From Sphaerosporella brunnea (Eukaryota; Ascomycota; Pezizomycetes; Pezizales; Pyronemataceae): a DNA stretch of 64,000 nucleotides. The notes under the pieces are model-generated. The model ran no database searches, had not been told where the DNA came from, and saw only the letters and a program-made list of their open reading frames with translations. Below are positions 21,912 to 34,300 of the stretch, one piece after another (the first letter of the stretch is position 1; the number at the start of each line of letters is the position of its first letter). The position numbers and the translations under genes were made by a program. The stretch spans positions 161,922 through 225,921 of the forward strand of contig VXIS01000041.1 in the NCBI GenBank assembly GCA_008704415.1, written 5' to 3'.

Positions 21912-23372
21912 TTACAACAGATCTCTGCGGATAAACTCCTGGTAAAGGGTCTTGCCCAAAGACGCAGGACTTCGCTCGACGATAGCGCCAGCACCCTCCA
22001 AGGCAGCAATCTTGCTCTCCGCGCCACCTTTACCTCCGGATATGATGGCACCAGCGTGACCCATACGACGTCCAGGGGGGGCAGAGATACCGGCGATAAA
22101 GCTGACGATAGGCTTGCCCTTAGGGTTGTTGGCCTTCAAGAACTCGGCAGCATCCTCCTCTGCAGATCCTCCAATCTCTCCGATCATGATGATTCCGTCG
22201 GTCTCCTCGTCGGCGAGGAAGACAGAGAGGGCGTCAATGAAGTTGGTACCGGCGAAAGGGTCACCACCGATTCTGGAGGTTGTTTGCTTTAGCAGCTGAT
22301 TAACCCCAGAAATTGGGAAGAGGGGGACATACCCGATAACAAGAGACTGACCGAGACCCACCTGAGTGGTCTGGTTGACGGCCTCATAGGTGAGGGTTCC
22401 GGAACGCGAGACGATACCGATACGGCCGCGCTTGTGGATGTGGCCAGGCATGATACCAATTTTGCATTGGCCGGGGGCCTAGGGGCCTGTTAGAGATGAA
22501 GATCAATGGTGGATGGGCATGCGGGTGTTTGCGTACGATGATACCGGGGCAGTTGGGACCAACGAGACTGTGAGACGTTAATGCCATGCCATCATTACGC
22601 GTCGCGGGAGTTTCGGGAAATACCGGGTCTTGCTCTGGGCCTTCAAGATGTCGACGACGCGGACCATGTCATGCTGAGGGATGCCCTCGGTGATGCAAAC
22701 AACAAGAGGGACCTCGGCGGCGATAGCCTCCTCTATTGACACCGCTGCAACGGGTGGGGGGACGAAGATAGCGCTGCGGTCTTTGTGTGAGCTCGGGGAT
22801 TTGCTCCGGAACGGCCATAACTGCGTACCTAGCATTGGCTGTTTGCAGGAAACCCTTGATCAGTGCGATTCCAGTCGAGATATGTATGCAGAGCGTAACG
22901 AACCTCCCGTCGCCTTCACGGCTTCCGCGACTGTTGCAAACACGGGTCTATCGAGATGGACAGATCCGGCTTTCTTAGGGTTGATACCACCGACGACCTT
23001 TGTGCCATACTCAATAGCTTGCTGTGCGTGGAAACTATTACCAAGCTCCCTCGATGTTAGTTGAAAATCTTGATGTGTCGCCGCCAGAGGCTCGAAGCGA
23101 ATTTATATCCTGCTTCTCGCGGCGCGGGGTCGGAGGGCAACTGCAAGCACTCACGTTCCCTGCTTTCCAGTGAATCCTACACCGCGAATACGACTCAGTA
23201 AATGCCCCACAAAGCTCGAAACAAGTTGAAAACAAGTAGATATACCTTGGAAGATGACCTTGGTGTCGCCGTTGATAAGCAGGTTCTTCGCGGTGGAGGC
23301 GTATCCGGAAGAGGAGTAGCTACGCAAACCGGACTGCGCGATGCCCGAGGAGAAACGCTTCAGGGCGAACAT
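21912..23372 (-). CDS. LSC1: LSC1, succinyl-CoA ligase alpha subunit (mitochondrial)
   Basis: The alpha subunit of the TCA-cycle enzyme that converts succinyl-CoA to succinate with formation of a nucleoside triphosphate. Eight exons fit in frame: 23246-23372, 23155-23176, 22904-23034, 22829-22838, 22624-22773, 22537-22567, 22333-22478 and 21912-22272, giving 325 residues. Exons 2, 4 and 6 are very small (22, 10 and 31 nt). The N-terminus is Ser/Arg-rich ([10 protein letters not shown]), as expected of a mitochondrial presequence. Family motifs follow: '[20 protein letters not shown]', 'VCITEGIP', '[19 protein letters not shown]', '[13 protein letters not shown]', and '[16 protein letters not shown]', which carries the phosphohistidine. 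All lie in one continuous frame only with these splice sites. Confidence 0.94.
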
Positions 23373-26300
23373 TTTTGATCTGCTTGAGGGAAAACTGACA
23401 ATGGCGGCGAAGGAGGAATTTGACGGGGGGTTTCTGCTCGGCAACCTGCGGCAAAGGTGGACTGAAGTTGCAATCTCGGCTTGGCGATCACCCCAAAATT
23501 GAAAATGCGAGTGACCGGATGAGCATCTGAGGAGATGTTTTGCCCATCTTTGTCTGACAACAGACACCGCGTTGCTCTCTCTCGGGATAAGGAGGTTGTT
23601 GCTTATTTTTCCACTTGCTCGCCCAGTGAAAGGTTCCAAAATACGATCCGCTTGTGCTTGTGGCGGTAGTAGCCGCGGGAATGCCACTTCCGCCGATTCA
23701 ATTGCAAGCAGCGGCGGTGGGGTTTTGGCATGTTACTACGTATCGGTTGGTAGGCTGGGCCGTATGATAGACGCTTGCAAGTTGGAGCATCAGAAAAAAT
23801 GATGACATGGTCACTGCATCCCAAGGACCCCAAGCTGTGGAATTGTTCGTACAAAGTATCTGGACTGTGGAGAGTGATGGCAGTGATGTTGTTAGCGCGG
23901 TTGCATACAAAGGTGTAGGTAGCAGAACCCTGCATGTGTCACGTGATACCCGAGTGAATGTTGAAGCCTTCGCCCGCCGCCTGCATACCTTCCACTACAT
24001 ACCTCCCTAGGTAGGCACTTAGCCAACTGAATTCAAAAATGTCAAATATGTAATTCAACGGTGGAAATAATTAGAGTAAATACATACTTGAATGCTCTTC
24101 GTGCGAGAATTGATTCTAATGGTATTATCGTCTAATCAGATAGAGTCTTGGGCCCCGTCCCTCCCATAAAACCCAACCGCTTTCCCTTAGCCTTTCCTCT
24201 TTCCTTAATGATGAGAGCTTACAAGCGGGGCAGGTCATTGGAGTCCGGTGATTCACTGGATGTCACTCGCCCAACACCAGCGGCATCAGCCTTCGTCGCG
24301 GAGGAAAACTTTGAAACCCGCCCAAAGATGTTGAGATGCAGGAGCACGTCTGGTCGTTGTACTATTTTCGGCTTTTCGCTGATTGGCTTAGTGGGAGTGC
24401 GGATCGGCGACGTCGAATTGACTACCACATTTCGGTTCCAACAACATGCAAACGACAGCAATATTCCATTGTGAGTTCAGTTCCGAGCAGTAGAGTCTGA
24501 TGAGAAGGCGATTAAAAGAGCGCAGCAGCCAAAAATAAAGGAAAAGGCGAATATCTACCACTGCAATGCCACCTGGTCGTCCACAATTGCGTACGTCTCC
24601 GCTATATAGCTATATTCTTCAAATTTCATGGTGACAACATGATTGGAATTTCCTCTTGCCGCCGTTCGAACTGTCACACACCTATCTCAAGCAGACAAGC
24701 CGGTATCAGAAAAGCTGATTCGGACAAGACGAGAGAACAACTGCTTGGCGGGGACAATGCTCAGGCCGCAGTTTCAGGGAAAGAAGATGGCTGTGTGTAC
24801 ATGAATACTTGGGGCTCAACAGGGGGCTGCGAATTCGAGGGATCTAGAGTATGTGTTCGTGGGTCAGAACCTGGGACTTGAAAGGAAAACGCAGTGCTTG
24901 CAGACTTACAGCTCCGTGGAATATAAACGCACACATGGGCCTGACTACCAGCGCTGTTTCGGGTAGGTACGTTTGTTCTGGAAAAAACTGTCCATGAGAG
25001 TCTTCAACATAATCGTTCAGTCACCATGAATGATTCCGGAAGCTCCGAACGAGACATAAATAAAAGGCGCAGTCTCCAAGGCTGCAGAAGTTGTAACCAG
25101 GGTGATAAGTTATGATCAAGTCCGAGGCCTTGCCGGTATTGCTATTCAAGCGAAAAAGTTCCCCGGATGACGTCGGTTTTCATCGGATGCAAGGATTGAG
25201 GGTCCCACGTTGACAGTTGCAGATGATCGCTTTGTCCCAACAGCTCCCTGCGGTCAGTAATAATTGCCAGATGGACAAACACTATCAGGTAGGCATGCGG
25301 TGCCTGACAAGAAATACGGTGTTGGTTTCGATTTCAAGAGCCATAAAATAGCCAGCAACTTTGTATCTGACACGGGCTGATAGGAAGTGACTTGCTGCAC
25401 TTTGTGTCTGCACCAGTAGAGTAATCGATTGGGCTTATCGCATACTCGTGTTCCAGAATTTCATGCCAGCACCAGTATTCAACTGCCGGACTCCCCATGT
25501 GTCTGTTGCCTTCGCGTCGAGTGACTTGTTATTGCCTTTTAGATATCTTCCATATCTCCAAAGCGGTCCCCAACGATATTGATGGCATCTTTGTGGTACC
25601 AGGAAGCGCGTTATTTGCGTTGGCCTCGAGGCTACAGCCAATGATGTGCTGTGTACATCCAGCTTCCTTCTCCGCTTTTTTTTTTCTCAACCATGCCAGC
25701 GGCGCATCTGCAGAATCTATCGCCCAGTATCTTGATCTGGTATGCGGGAGTGGTTTCGGAAACAAGAATCGCAAGGCGCCTGCCCCGACATCAATGGCAC
25801 CCGCTCTCCTTACATACATGTATCTAGCCACTTTCCCCCTGGGGACTGCAAGCGATGAGAAGACGGCAGCGCCGCAGAAAAGACACAAATGTGGATCATC
25901 TACACTCATGGAGCTGTTTGTATGGTTTGTATGGAAGGACTCTTTGTATCCATGAACCCGGACACGCATTAGTTGGAGACTTTAGGGCGACGACACGGGG
26001 GAGACGGAAGAGCTCCAGCTTAGGGAACTGTAAGAGACGGTAGCCGGGGAATGGTGTGATGGGGGTGGGGGGATTTGGGAGGATTTGGGAGAGAGGAGAA
26101 AAAAAATTGTTTAGCTAAGTAAGTACTTAGTTGGCGGCGACAATGCTGGTTTGTGCGGCGATGGGGATCTCGAGGAAGAGGTGTCCCCGGACTGCCACTC
26201 GCTGGGGAGAAGTTTTTGAGGCGAAGGACTTCCAGGACACTCGGGGTTCTAGCCACTCTCGGATAACTCAACAACATTTGAATTTTATGGCTTGGCGGGG

Positions 26301-26530
26301 AAGCCCCGCCAAAATCGCCTCTCTGACAATTCACTCCGCTCGAACGCCTTCCCATCCTCCCACCACCAGACACTGCACATCGCCATCTCCTACTTCACAT
26401 CACCCCCCCCCCCCACAACTCCCATTGCCACTCCGATTCTTGTCTCGCAATCCTCTTGCTCGACAAGTCTACTTCTCTCCCCTCAACAACCCCGCACCCA
26501 CCAGTTCGCAGAGGCAGATCTCTTGCCGCC
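23373..26530. other. 3.2 kb gene-poor stretch between divergent LSC1 and NAP1
   Basis: No intact gene supported. It holds the decayed zinc-cluster fragment listed separately and a 152-codon plus-strand frame at 25497-25955 without a recognisable domain. The C-rich NAP1 leader includes a C run near 26404-26414. Other frames are short and overlapping. Confidence 0.5.
25026..25180 (+). pseudogene. Possible decayed Zn(II)2Cys6 transcription-factor start
   Basis: A Met at 25026 opens 'KRRSLQGCRSCNQGDKL' and then hits a stop. In the same frame past the stop comes 'SSPRPCRYCYSSEK'. Together this resembles the fungal binuclear zinc cluster (C-x2-C-x6-C ... RP-x-C-x2-C) with the third Cys replaced by the Leu-stop region and the last Cys not evident. 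An open frame at 25497-25955 downstream might be part of the same decayed gene; that is inference. The match is short and could be chance. Confidence 0.35.
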
Positions 26531-28032
26531 ATGTCTGAACAGCCGATCAAGAACAAGAAGGTCGATCACCTTGCTGGAGCGCCGTGAGTAACCCCCTCTG
26601 CAGCCTGGTGTTGCAACTCGACAGCAATCAAACGCCAGTCGCGAAAACCAACATCGGGCTGATTTTCAACTGTCCAGTACCCCGCAAAACACTCCTTCGT
26701 CGGCCGCGCCTATTTCCTCTCACGCTCAGCAACCTAATGTTTCCACCATCGAAGAAGGTTTGTTGAGCCCAAAATCCCAGGTTTCTACATATAAAGTTCC
26801 CCTCGACTGACCCTTCGCCACCCATACACAGAGAAGCTTGACCGCGCCGTCGCTGCTTCTATCTTCGCCTCAAATCCCGCGCTTGTCTCCATGATCGAGG
26901 GTAAGCTCGGAAAACTTGTCGGCCGCTCGTCCGGATACATCGAGTCGCTGCCCGCCCCCGTGCGTCGCCGCATCGATGGTCTGCGAGGTGTGCAGAAGGA
27001 GCACTCCAAGCTCGAGGCGCAGTTCCAGGAGGAGGTCCTTCAGCTCGAGAAGAAGTACTTCGCCAAGTTCACTCCTCTCTACGAGAAGCGTGCCAAGATT
27101 GTGAACGGTCTTGAGGAGCCCACCGAGGAGGAAGTTGCCGCTGGTAAGGAAGACGAAGAGGAAGACGAGGAGGAGAAGGCCGAGAAGAAGGAGGAGTCGA
27201 CCGAGGTTATGAATGGTGTGCCTGAGTTCTGGCTCTCTGCGATGAAAAATAATGTCCTTCTCGCCGAGACGATCACCGAGAGGGATGAGGCTGCTCTTAA
27301 GCACCTCACCGACATTCGGTTGAGCTACCTCGACACTCCTGGCTTCAGACTGCACTTCGTGTTCGCCGACAACGAGTTCTTCACCAACAAGGAGATTACC
27401 AAGACGTATTACTACCAGGATGAGAACGGCTATGGTGGTGACTTCATCTACGACCACGCCGAGGGTGACAAGATCAACTGGAAGGAGGGCAAGGACATGA
27501 CTGTCCGAATTGAGAGCAAGAAGCAGCGCAACAAGAGTATGTTTCTATTTCATTTATGTGTCTTGTCCGCAGCAAAGCTAATGCCGTGGATCATGAGCAG
27601 ACACCAAGCAGACCCGTGTCGTCAAGCGGACTGTTCCCACAGAGAGCTTCTTCAACTTCTTCACTCCTCCTAAGCCCCCGACCGACTTCGATGAGGATGA
27701 CGAAGACCAGGAGGACATCGAGGACCGCCTGGAGCTCGACTACCAGCTCGGTGAGGACATCAAGGAAAAGCTCATTCCCCGTGCCATCGACTGGTTCACC
27801 GGCGAGGCCCGCCAGTTTGAGGGTATGGGCGGTGATATGGAGGGCGAGTTCGAGGATGACGATGATGAGGACGAGGATCTGAGTGACGACGACCGGGACG
27901 AGGATGACGATGAGTCCGATGACGAGGTAAGTTGCTTTAATGCCCTTGCCATGGTATAGTATCCAGCTGACTCGCGCTTAGAACGACGGCACGAAACCCA
28001 AGCAGGAGGCTGCTGAGTGCAAGCAGAGCTAA
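26531..28032 (+). CDS. NAP1: NAP1, nucleosome assembly protein 1 (left-arm copy, intact)
   Basis: A histone H2A-H2B chaperone that also shuttles between nucleus and cytoplasm. Five exons join in frame: 26531-26583, 26678-26757, 26832-27536, 27601-27926 and 27982-28032, giving 404 residues. The NAP domain is complete: a long helix (about residues 60-110) with '[20 protein letters not shown]', then '[13 protein letters not shown]', '[18 protein letters not shown]' and '[10 protein letters not shown]'. The C-terminal tail is highly acidic (Asp/Glu runs near 27850-27926), as in yeast Nap1. The part from 27391 onward recurs in reverse complement at 63,363-64,000, where it is heavily damaged. The 5' half has no partner inside the window because the right arm is cut at 64,000. 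Confidence 0.95.
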
Positions 28033-28296
28033 ATTAGTCGTTCTTGATCATTCAACTGGTGTCAGTCCGGCCTTTTTCGTGGCATCTGAATAAAATGGTT
28101 CTGGTTCGGGGTATTTGGCTGGTTTTTTACGCTAGGGGGATGATTTGACCTGAGACGCAAAAATGGGTATAAATGGCCGCAATGCTCTGTTAATGAACGC
28201 AATCGTGAATTCCTTTTTTCTTTTCTCTTTCCTCTCTGACATGACATGTAATAAAGCTCATCTTACAAGTCTGTTAGTGCTTTGAAGGGGTTTCTT

Positions 28297-28328
<32 letters not shown>

Positions 28329-31300
28329 CACTCCCCTTTTGCAGACGGAGTAGGTGGTCAACTTTCCCTGTTATGCGTTATTCCTTTCAGTTTCTACAAG
28401 TCTGTTTTTGCATCCTTTCCATCTGTATCTATCCTTTCTGTTCCTCGAGAGGTTGCTATTCCTCATTTTTCCCCTCCCCTTCCCCCTCCCCCGCCAGGGT
28501 ATCTATGATATAGTGACGTGTCGTGTTGTGCGCGTTGAAGGACTGATTGGTTGATTGTCCTCCTACATAAGGAATTCTACAAGTTTGCAGTGTGACATTC
28601 ATCTTTTGAGGATGGCAACGGTTTGGTTTGATGGTCGGCTGAAACACTCGACTCCCACAGCTACGGCTTTTGTAGTATCTACTGCGTTATACTTTCGATC
28701 ACCTGGATTATTTACTAGCGAGCCATGGCGAGTAAGACATTTACTCGATGGTACTCGGAGGTCGAAGCAGTCTGAATGAATATCTTAGGGTGAGATCTTG
28801 CATCCGCAGTTGACCACGTCGAGGTTTTTGTTTGGCATATTGTTTCATATACTTTGTGTACTTGTCGTTGTGGATGAACACCAACTTCAACTCGGTGTTT
28901 CCGGAGTTCCGGAAGCAGTGATGCGTCATGAATGAAGGGAAGGAGGTGTTCCGAGCCGGCGCAGTGACTTAGCCACAATTTTTGGTCGTCGGGGCAGGCT
29001 AACAGCTGCAGATCGCATCGTGTGCTTTGACCATCTTGCGCACACTTATGCAGAGCCTCCACATGGCAACATGCATTCGTTCGAGTCACGATTCTGGGCT
29101 GCAAAGGGCAAGTTTATCCGGCATCTTCTTTGTATTGAGGAACCATTAAATGGGAAGAAACGAAGGTTTGAATTGTGAAGAGAGAAAGATGGATGTCGAA
29201 TTGACGATCTCTACTATTTACTGTATTTTTAATTGGCGAGAAAGAGACTGCCCTTTTTTTCCAAGTGTTTTCCGTCCGAGTGATTTCAGCGTTATTCGTC
29301 CAAGAAGTGTCCCGGCATACTTGAATATTATGGCAAGCGTTTCGTAGCTGTTCCGCACTGGATCCATCTTGTGATAAAACCCGAGTATCTTCTAATCCTT
29401 CCAGAAGCTCATCGACATGGACCTCAGCGTCGTTTCAGGTTCCACCTTCCAGTGCACTGATGATGAGTTACGGACGAAGGCCTGCGGTGACACTTTTGGT
29501 CAACAGACGAGGTGGCTGGCGATAGTGGCTGCTGTTTTTCGTGATCCAGATGGGTTTGATCACCTTCACGATGGTGTTTCGCATGCGGCATAATATTACT
29601 CCCCAATACTGCGCGGGCAGGCTAGTTGCTCCATATAGTTTCTGTATTGCCAACGGGAAACATAGGCGTGTTGATAGGTACTGCTCTCCCTTTCCCTAGA
29701 GGTATGCATTAGTTTCCGGCAGTTACCTAACACTGGCAGCAGCAGCTCCTAAAGAAACAAAATCTAAAACCTGTCCGAATCGGTATGGTTGAATGGCCGC
29801 AATGCAGTGATAGTAGCGGCAGTTCCTCCCAGTCAATCGGTTGAGTATTGATAGAAAACTCAAAGCTATCGCGCATCTTTTTCTCAACTGCAACAAAATA
29901 TTAGCGGTTTATTTTTAAAATATCCTGCTAGGTAATTTGAAGATGAATTACCGTGGGAGCCAGTTGTCCTGGCGTTGGGGTTGCAATTGCCGGGAGCACG
30001 TGAACTTCACCAGGTATCATCACTCGATGCCAAGCCCTGTGATAGTACTGGCACTCAGGCGACAGGCGGTCCGTATCTACCTGGAATTTGATGGCATCTA
30101 TGAAAGGACATTTTGATGAAGTCTTGCAATGAGCAGTCATGTAGCTACAGATTAACCTCCGGAGGTCTTAAGTTTGCAACTCATTTTTCTGTACTATCTA
30201 TCCCAGAAGGCATACATAACGTGTTGCCGTCAACGTTGTTGTCCCTCCCCTCGGGGAACTTGTCCACTCCATGGGAGCGCACCTTTGTCTTTTGCACTCA
30301 CTCACGTACGTTGGATCCGGATTGACGGCAAGTATTTTGGATGCGTGGGCCTGGGGTTATCGAGTAGCATTGGCTGGGCTTTTCGAGCGGGAGGAAACCC
30401 GAAAAAAAGGTTTTTTAATTTGTGGGCGACACCGTGAACCAAAGCGAAAGGATGTAACGTCAACGTTAACTTTAAATTTGGAGAGGGTCCAGTGTCCCTG
30501 AACACAGCTCCCCTTTTTTTTCCTGCTCAGCCGCGCCTGACAATGCGGTTTCTGTTCGAAAGCTGAATAGTGCTCGAGCCTCGTGGAAAAGATCGGTACC
30601 TGCCCGTCGCTCCCATCCTGGCAGCTGTTCGCTGAGGGAAACGGGGAAACGCCACTTCTTGTCCACGAGCAGTTGGTCCCTGACAACTCGCTCCCTGCAC
30701 TAACCCAGAAAACTCCCCAAGCTACTCCTCCAGCCTCCTTTCGTCTTTGCTGCTACCGCTACCAACTGCTGGCTTCTGCTGGCTTCATCCCACAGCCCGC
30801 CCCCCCCCCCCCCCCTCCTCCACCGCCCATCACCGCAACCACCGCGACGAACCCGTCAACTGCTAATCAACTGCTGCCACCTGACTTGAACCTCCTTCCC
30901 CCCCTCCGAAAGAACTTCCTCCTGCTCCTCCTTCTCCTCCTCCTCCTTTCCCTCCTCCCTCCCAAAGCCGGTCAGCACGCGATTCCTCTCAGACCCTTCT
31001 TCGACAACGTTTAATATTCCATACCCGGACCCTCCTTTTAACTCTTAGTTACACCGCTTCTCACTCCTCAAGAATCCACATTTACATTCCAATTGCGTTA
31101 CCTTCATTTGTTGTACCATACCCGCTCCGTTAGTTCGACAACGACCCCCCTCCGGAAACCACCAAATCCGGGGAAAGGAGATACCTGGTACCCCAAATCA
31201 TCGAGAGGCTTCCAGTAAACTCTGGCTGCCTCATACTGCTTCGCGAAATCAATAGAGTACCGACACACCACACAACTAACCACAGCGACTTGCTCGGGAA

Positions 31301-31333
31301 TCCCTCCTGAGCGCTTTCTACAACTGAGCGGCG
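28033..31333. other. 3.3 kb spacer between NAP1 and the class V myosin gene
   Basis: Mostly unassigned. It has a T run of about 30 nt near 28300-28329, one minus-strand candidate ORF (28715-29104, listed separately), and a C/T-rich stretch (30680-31010) that is probably the myosin promoter and leader. The right-arm counterpart lacks the long T run. Confidence 0.5.
28715..29104 (-). CDS. Unassigned ORF (possible exon of an unknown gene)
   Basis: About 129 codons open on the minus strand, Cys/His-containing, beginning just after a CTTTGCAG that could be a splice acceptor; no in-frame ATG lies at its 5' end. I recognise no domain. The mirrored copy in the right arm (about 62336-62719, plus strand) is interrupted by indels. 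It could be a real small gene, a gene relic or chance. Confidence 0.25.
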   Translation of the reverse strand: MQPRIVTRTNACCHVEALHKCAQDGQSTRCDLQLLACPDDQKLWLSHCAGSEHLLPFIHDASLLPELRKHRVEVGVHPQRQVHKVYETICQTKTSTWSTADARSHPKIFIQTASTSEYHRVNVLLAMAR

Positions 31334-34300
31334 ATGGCACACACTTATAATGTTGACACCGGGGCGTGGATTCAGGATCCAACGGATGGGTGGGTTTCAT
31401 CGAAGGTCATCTCAAAAAATATCGACGGAGATAAGGCCACGTTAGTTTTCGAGATTACCTCTGGTTCCAGAGAAGGCGAGGTGCGTTGTGTTGCTACTTC
31501 CCCTGGGTTGCAGGATTGTGGGGAAACAGGGGAAACAACCTATACCTCTGGAACCCAGCGCTGACTCGGCCTCCGTATGTAGAAAGTGGAGAAGACAACG
31601 AAACTCGCGGTGCTAGAAGGCAATGCGGAGGATAAAAACCTGCCGCCATTGATGAACCCGCCAGTGCTTGAAGCTTCGGATGATTTGACAAGTTTATCCC
31701 ATCTGAACGAGCCTGCTGGTACGGTGTCCTGGCCCCTTTGAGCACCTCCGCTCCCTCTCCCTGTAGCATATCGAGAGCATCAACGTCTAATGCTTTGTAT
31801 TCCCGAACAACAGTGCTTCAAGCCATTAAGCTTCGATATGCAAAGCGCGAGATTTACACATACTCCGGTATCGTCCTCATTGCGACGAATCCGTTCGATC
31901 GGATGGACTTTCTTTACGATCCAGGACTTGTTCAGGCCTACGCTGGCAAACGAAGGGAGGATCAAGATCCCCATCTGTTCGCTATTGCCGATACCGCCTA
32001 CCAGGCCATGGTGCGTGACCAGAAGAACCAGACAATCGTCGTGTCCGGAGAATCCGGAGCCGGAAAGACGGTTAGTGCTAAGTACATCATGCGATACTTC
32101 GCTACGGTGGAGGACCCAACCCGGCCAGGCAAGCGGCGGAAAGGCGGTCAGGGTACGGCCATGAAGATGAGCAAGACCGAAGAACAAATTTTGGCTACCA
32201 ACCCTATCATGGAAGCCTTCGGTAACGCAAAGACCACCCGTAATGACAATTCCTCGCGTTTTGGAAAGTACATTGAGATCATGTTCGACAAGGACGTTGA
32301 CATCGTTGGCGCCAAAATCCGTACCTACCTCCTGGAACGCGCCAGATTGGTGTTCCAGCCGGCCACTGAGCGTAACTACCACATCTTCTACCAGCTGATC
32401 GCCGGTGCCACGGATGAGGAGAAGCAAGCGCTGGGACTGAAGTCTGTGGAAGAGTTCAACTTTACCAACCAGGGCGGCGATCCAACGGTTCCCAACATGG
32501 ATGACGCGGCGGAGTTCAAGCTCACCAGAGATTCGCTAACAACCATTGGTGTGCCTGAGGAGACACAATCGCACATCTGGAAAGTCCTGGCGGCGCTTCT
32601 TCATCTCGGTAACACTGAGATTGGTGCTGTACGCAATGGCTCCGTACTCAACTCAGACGAGCCCAACTTGGTCCGCGCTGCCGAACTTCTCGGAGTCAAG
32701 GCTGACGAGTTCGCCAAGTGGACGACTAAGAAGCAACTTGTCATGCGGAATGAGAAGACCGTTACCCCACTTAGTCAAAAGCAAGCCATCGTTGTGCGAG
32801 ATTCGATTGCCAAGTTCATTTACTCATCGCTGTTTGACTGGCTCGTGGAGATCATCAATGAAAGTTTGGCCACGGAGGAGGTTCGCAGCAGAGTTACCTC
32901 ATTCATTGGTGTTTTGGATATCTATGGTTTTGAGCATTTCAAGCGCAATTCGTTCGAACAGTTTTGCATCAACTATGCCAACGAGAAGCTGCAGCAGGAG
33001 TTCAACCAGCACGTGTTCAAGTTGGAACAGGAAGAGTACGCGCGCGAGCAAATTAACTGGCAATACATCGAGTTCTCTGATAACAGACCTTGTATCGACT
33101 TGATCGAGGGTAAATTGGGTATTTTGAGTCTGTTGGACGAAGAATCGCGTCTTCCAGCCGGATCTGATGACTCCCTCATCACCAAGCTGCACCAGAACTT
33201 CAGCAACAAGGGCAAGGACTTCCCCTACCAGCAGCCGCGTTTCGGAAAATCGTCTTTCACCGTCTGCCATTATGCGGTAGATGTCACCTACGACTCGGAA
33301 GGTTTCGTGGAGAAGAACAGGGATACCGTGCCGGATGAGCATCTCGAGCTCCTGAGGGCCGCGACTAACCCCTTCTTGACCACTGTTCTCCAGGCATCTG
33401 CTTCTCTTCGAGACAAGGTGAGATATTGAGGCCCAGAGAGACCGTCATTCCCCATCTAACATAGCGCAGGAAACCGGTGGTGCTCCATCGAAGACTGCCA
33501 TTCCTCCTCCAGGCCGTAAGTTGGCTCTGCAGTCCACGCGCAAACCGACTCTTGGAGGTATCTTCAAGCACTCTTTGATCGAGTTGATGAACACCATTGG
33601 CTCGACTAATGTCCACTACATTCGTTGCATCAAGCCGAACGAGGCTAAGGTTGCTTGGAAGTTTGAGGGCCCTATGGTTCTCTCTCAGCTGCAGGCCTGT
33701 GGTGTTTTGGAAACCGTCAAGATCAGTTGCGCTGGGTACCCTACTCGATGGACTTATGAGGAATTTGCGAGCCGCTACTACATGTTGATTCACTCCGACG
33801 AGCTGAGAACCGGGAACATCCGGGAGGTTGGCTTGAAGATCCTGAAGAAGACCGTGCCTGCGGACGGTCATCCCCATGAGGGACAGAAGGACGGCAAGGA
33901 TAAGTACCAATTGGGAATGTCAAAGATCTTCTTCCGTGCGGGAATGGTAAGTATCTTGTTTCACTGATCACAGTTGATTTGCTGATGACGCTTTGTAGTT
34001 GGCGTTCTTGGAAAATCTGCGCACACGCCGCCTGAATGAATGTGCGGTTCTGATTCAGAAGAATCTCAAGGCGAAGTTCTACAGACGCAAGTACCTGGAG
34101 GCTCGTGAGGCCATCCTCAAATCGCAGGCATATGCCCGTGGTTACCTTGCTCGCAAGACTGCCCAGGAACTGCGAATCGTCAAGGCTGCTACTACTATCC
34201 AAAGGGTGTGGCGCGGTTCCAAGCAGCGCGAATGCTACCACGCTATCCGCAACAGCGTCATCAAGGTACAGGCGGCGGCGAAGGGTTATCTGTGCAGGAA

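Noticed and set aside
24840..24950. Weak tRNA/SINE-like internal promoter boxes on the minus strand (GGTTCTGACCC)
   Set aside because: The B-box lacks the required CGA core and no A-box or cloverleaf fits.
25497..25955. 152-codon plus-strand frame as an independent gene
   Set aside because: No domain recognised and an equally long minus-strand frame overlaps it; mentioned only as a possible part of the decayed zinc-cluster locus.
28741..28929. Basic ORF in another frame of the minus strand ('LKLVFIHNDKYTKYMKQYAKQK')
   Set aside because: It overlaps the longer frame 28715-29104 in a different phase. Neither has a recognised domain, so I kept only the longer one at low confidence.
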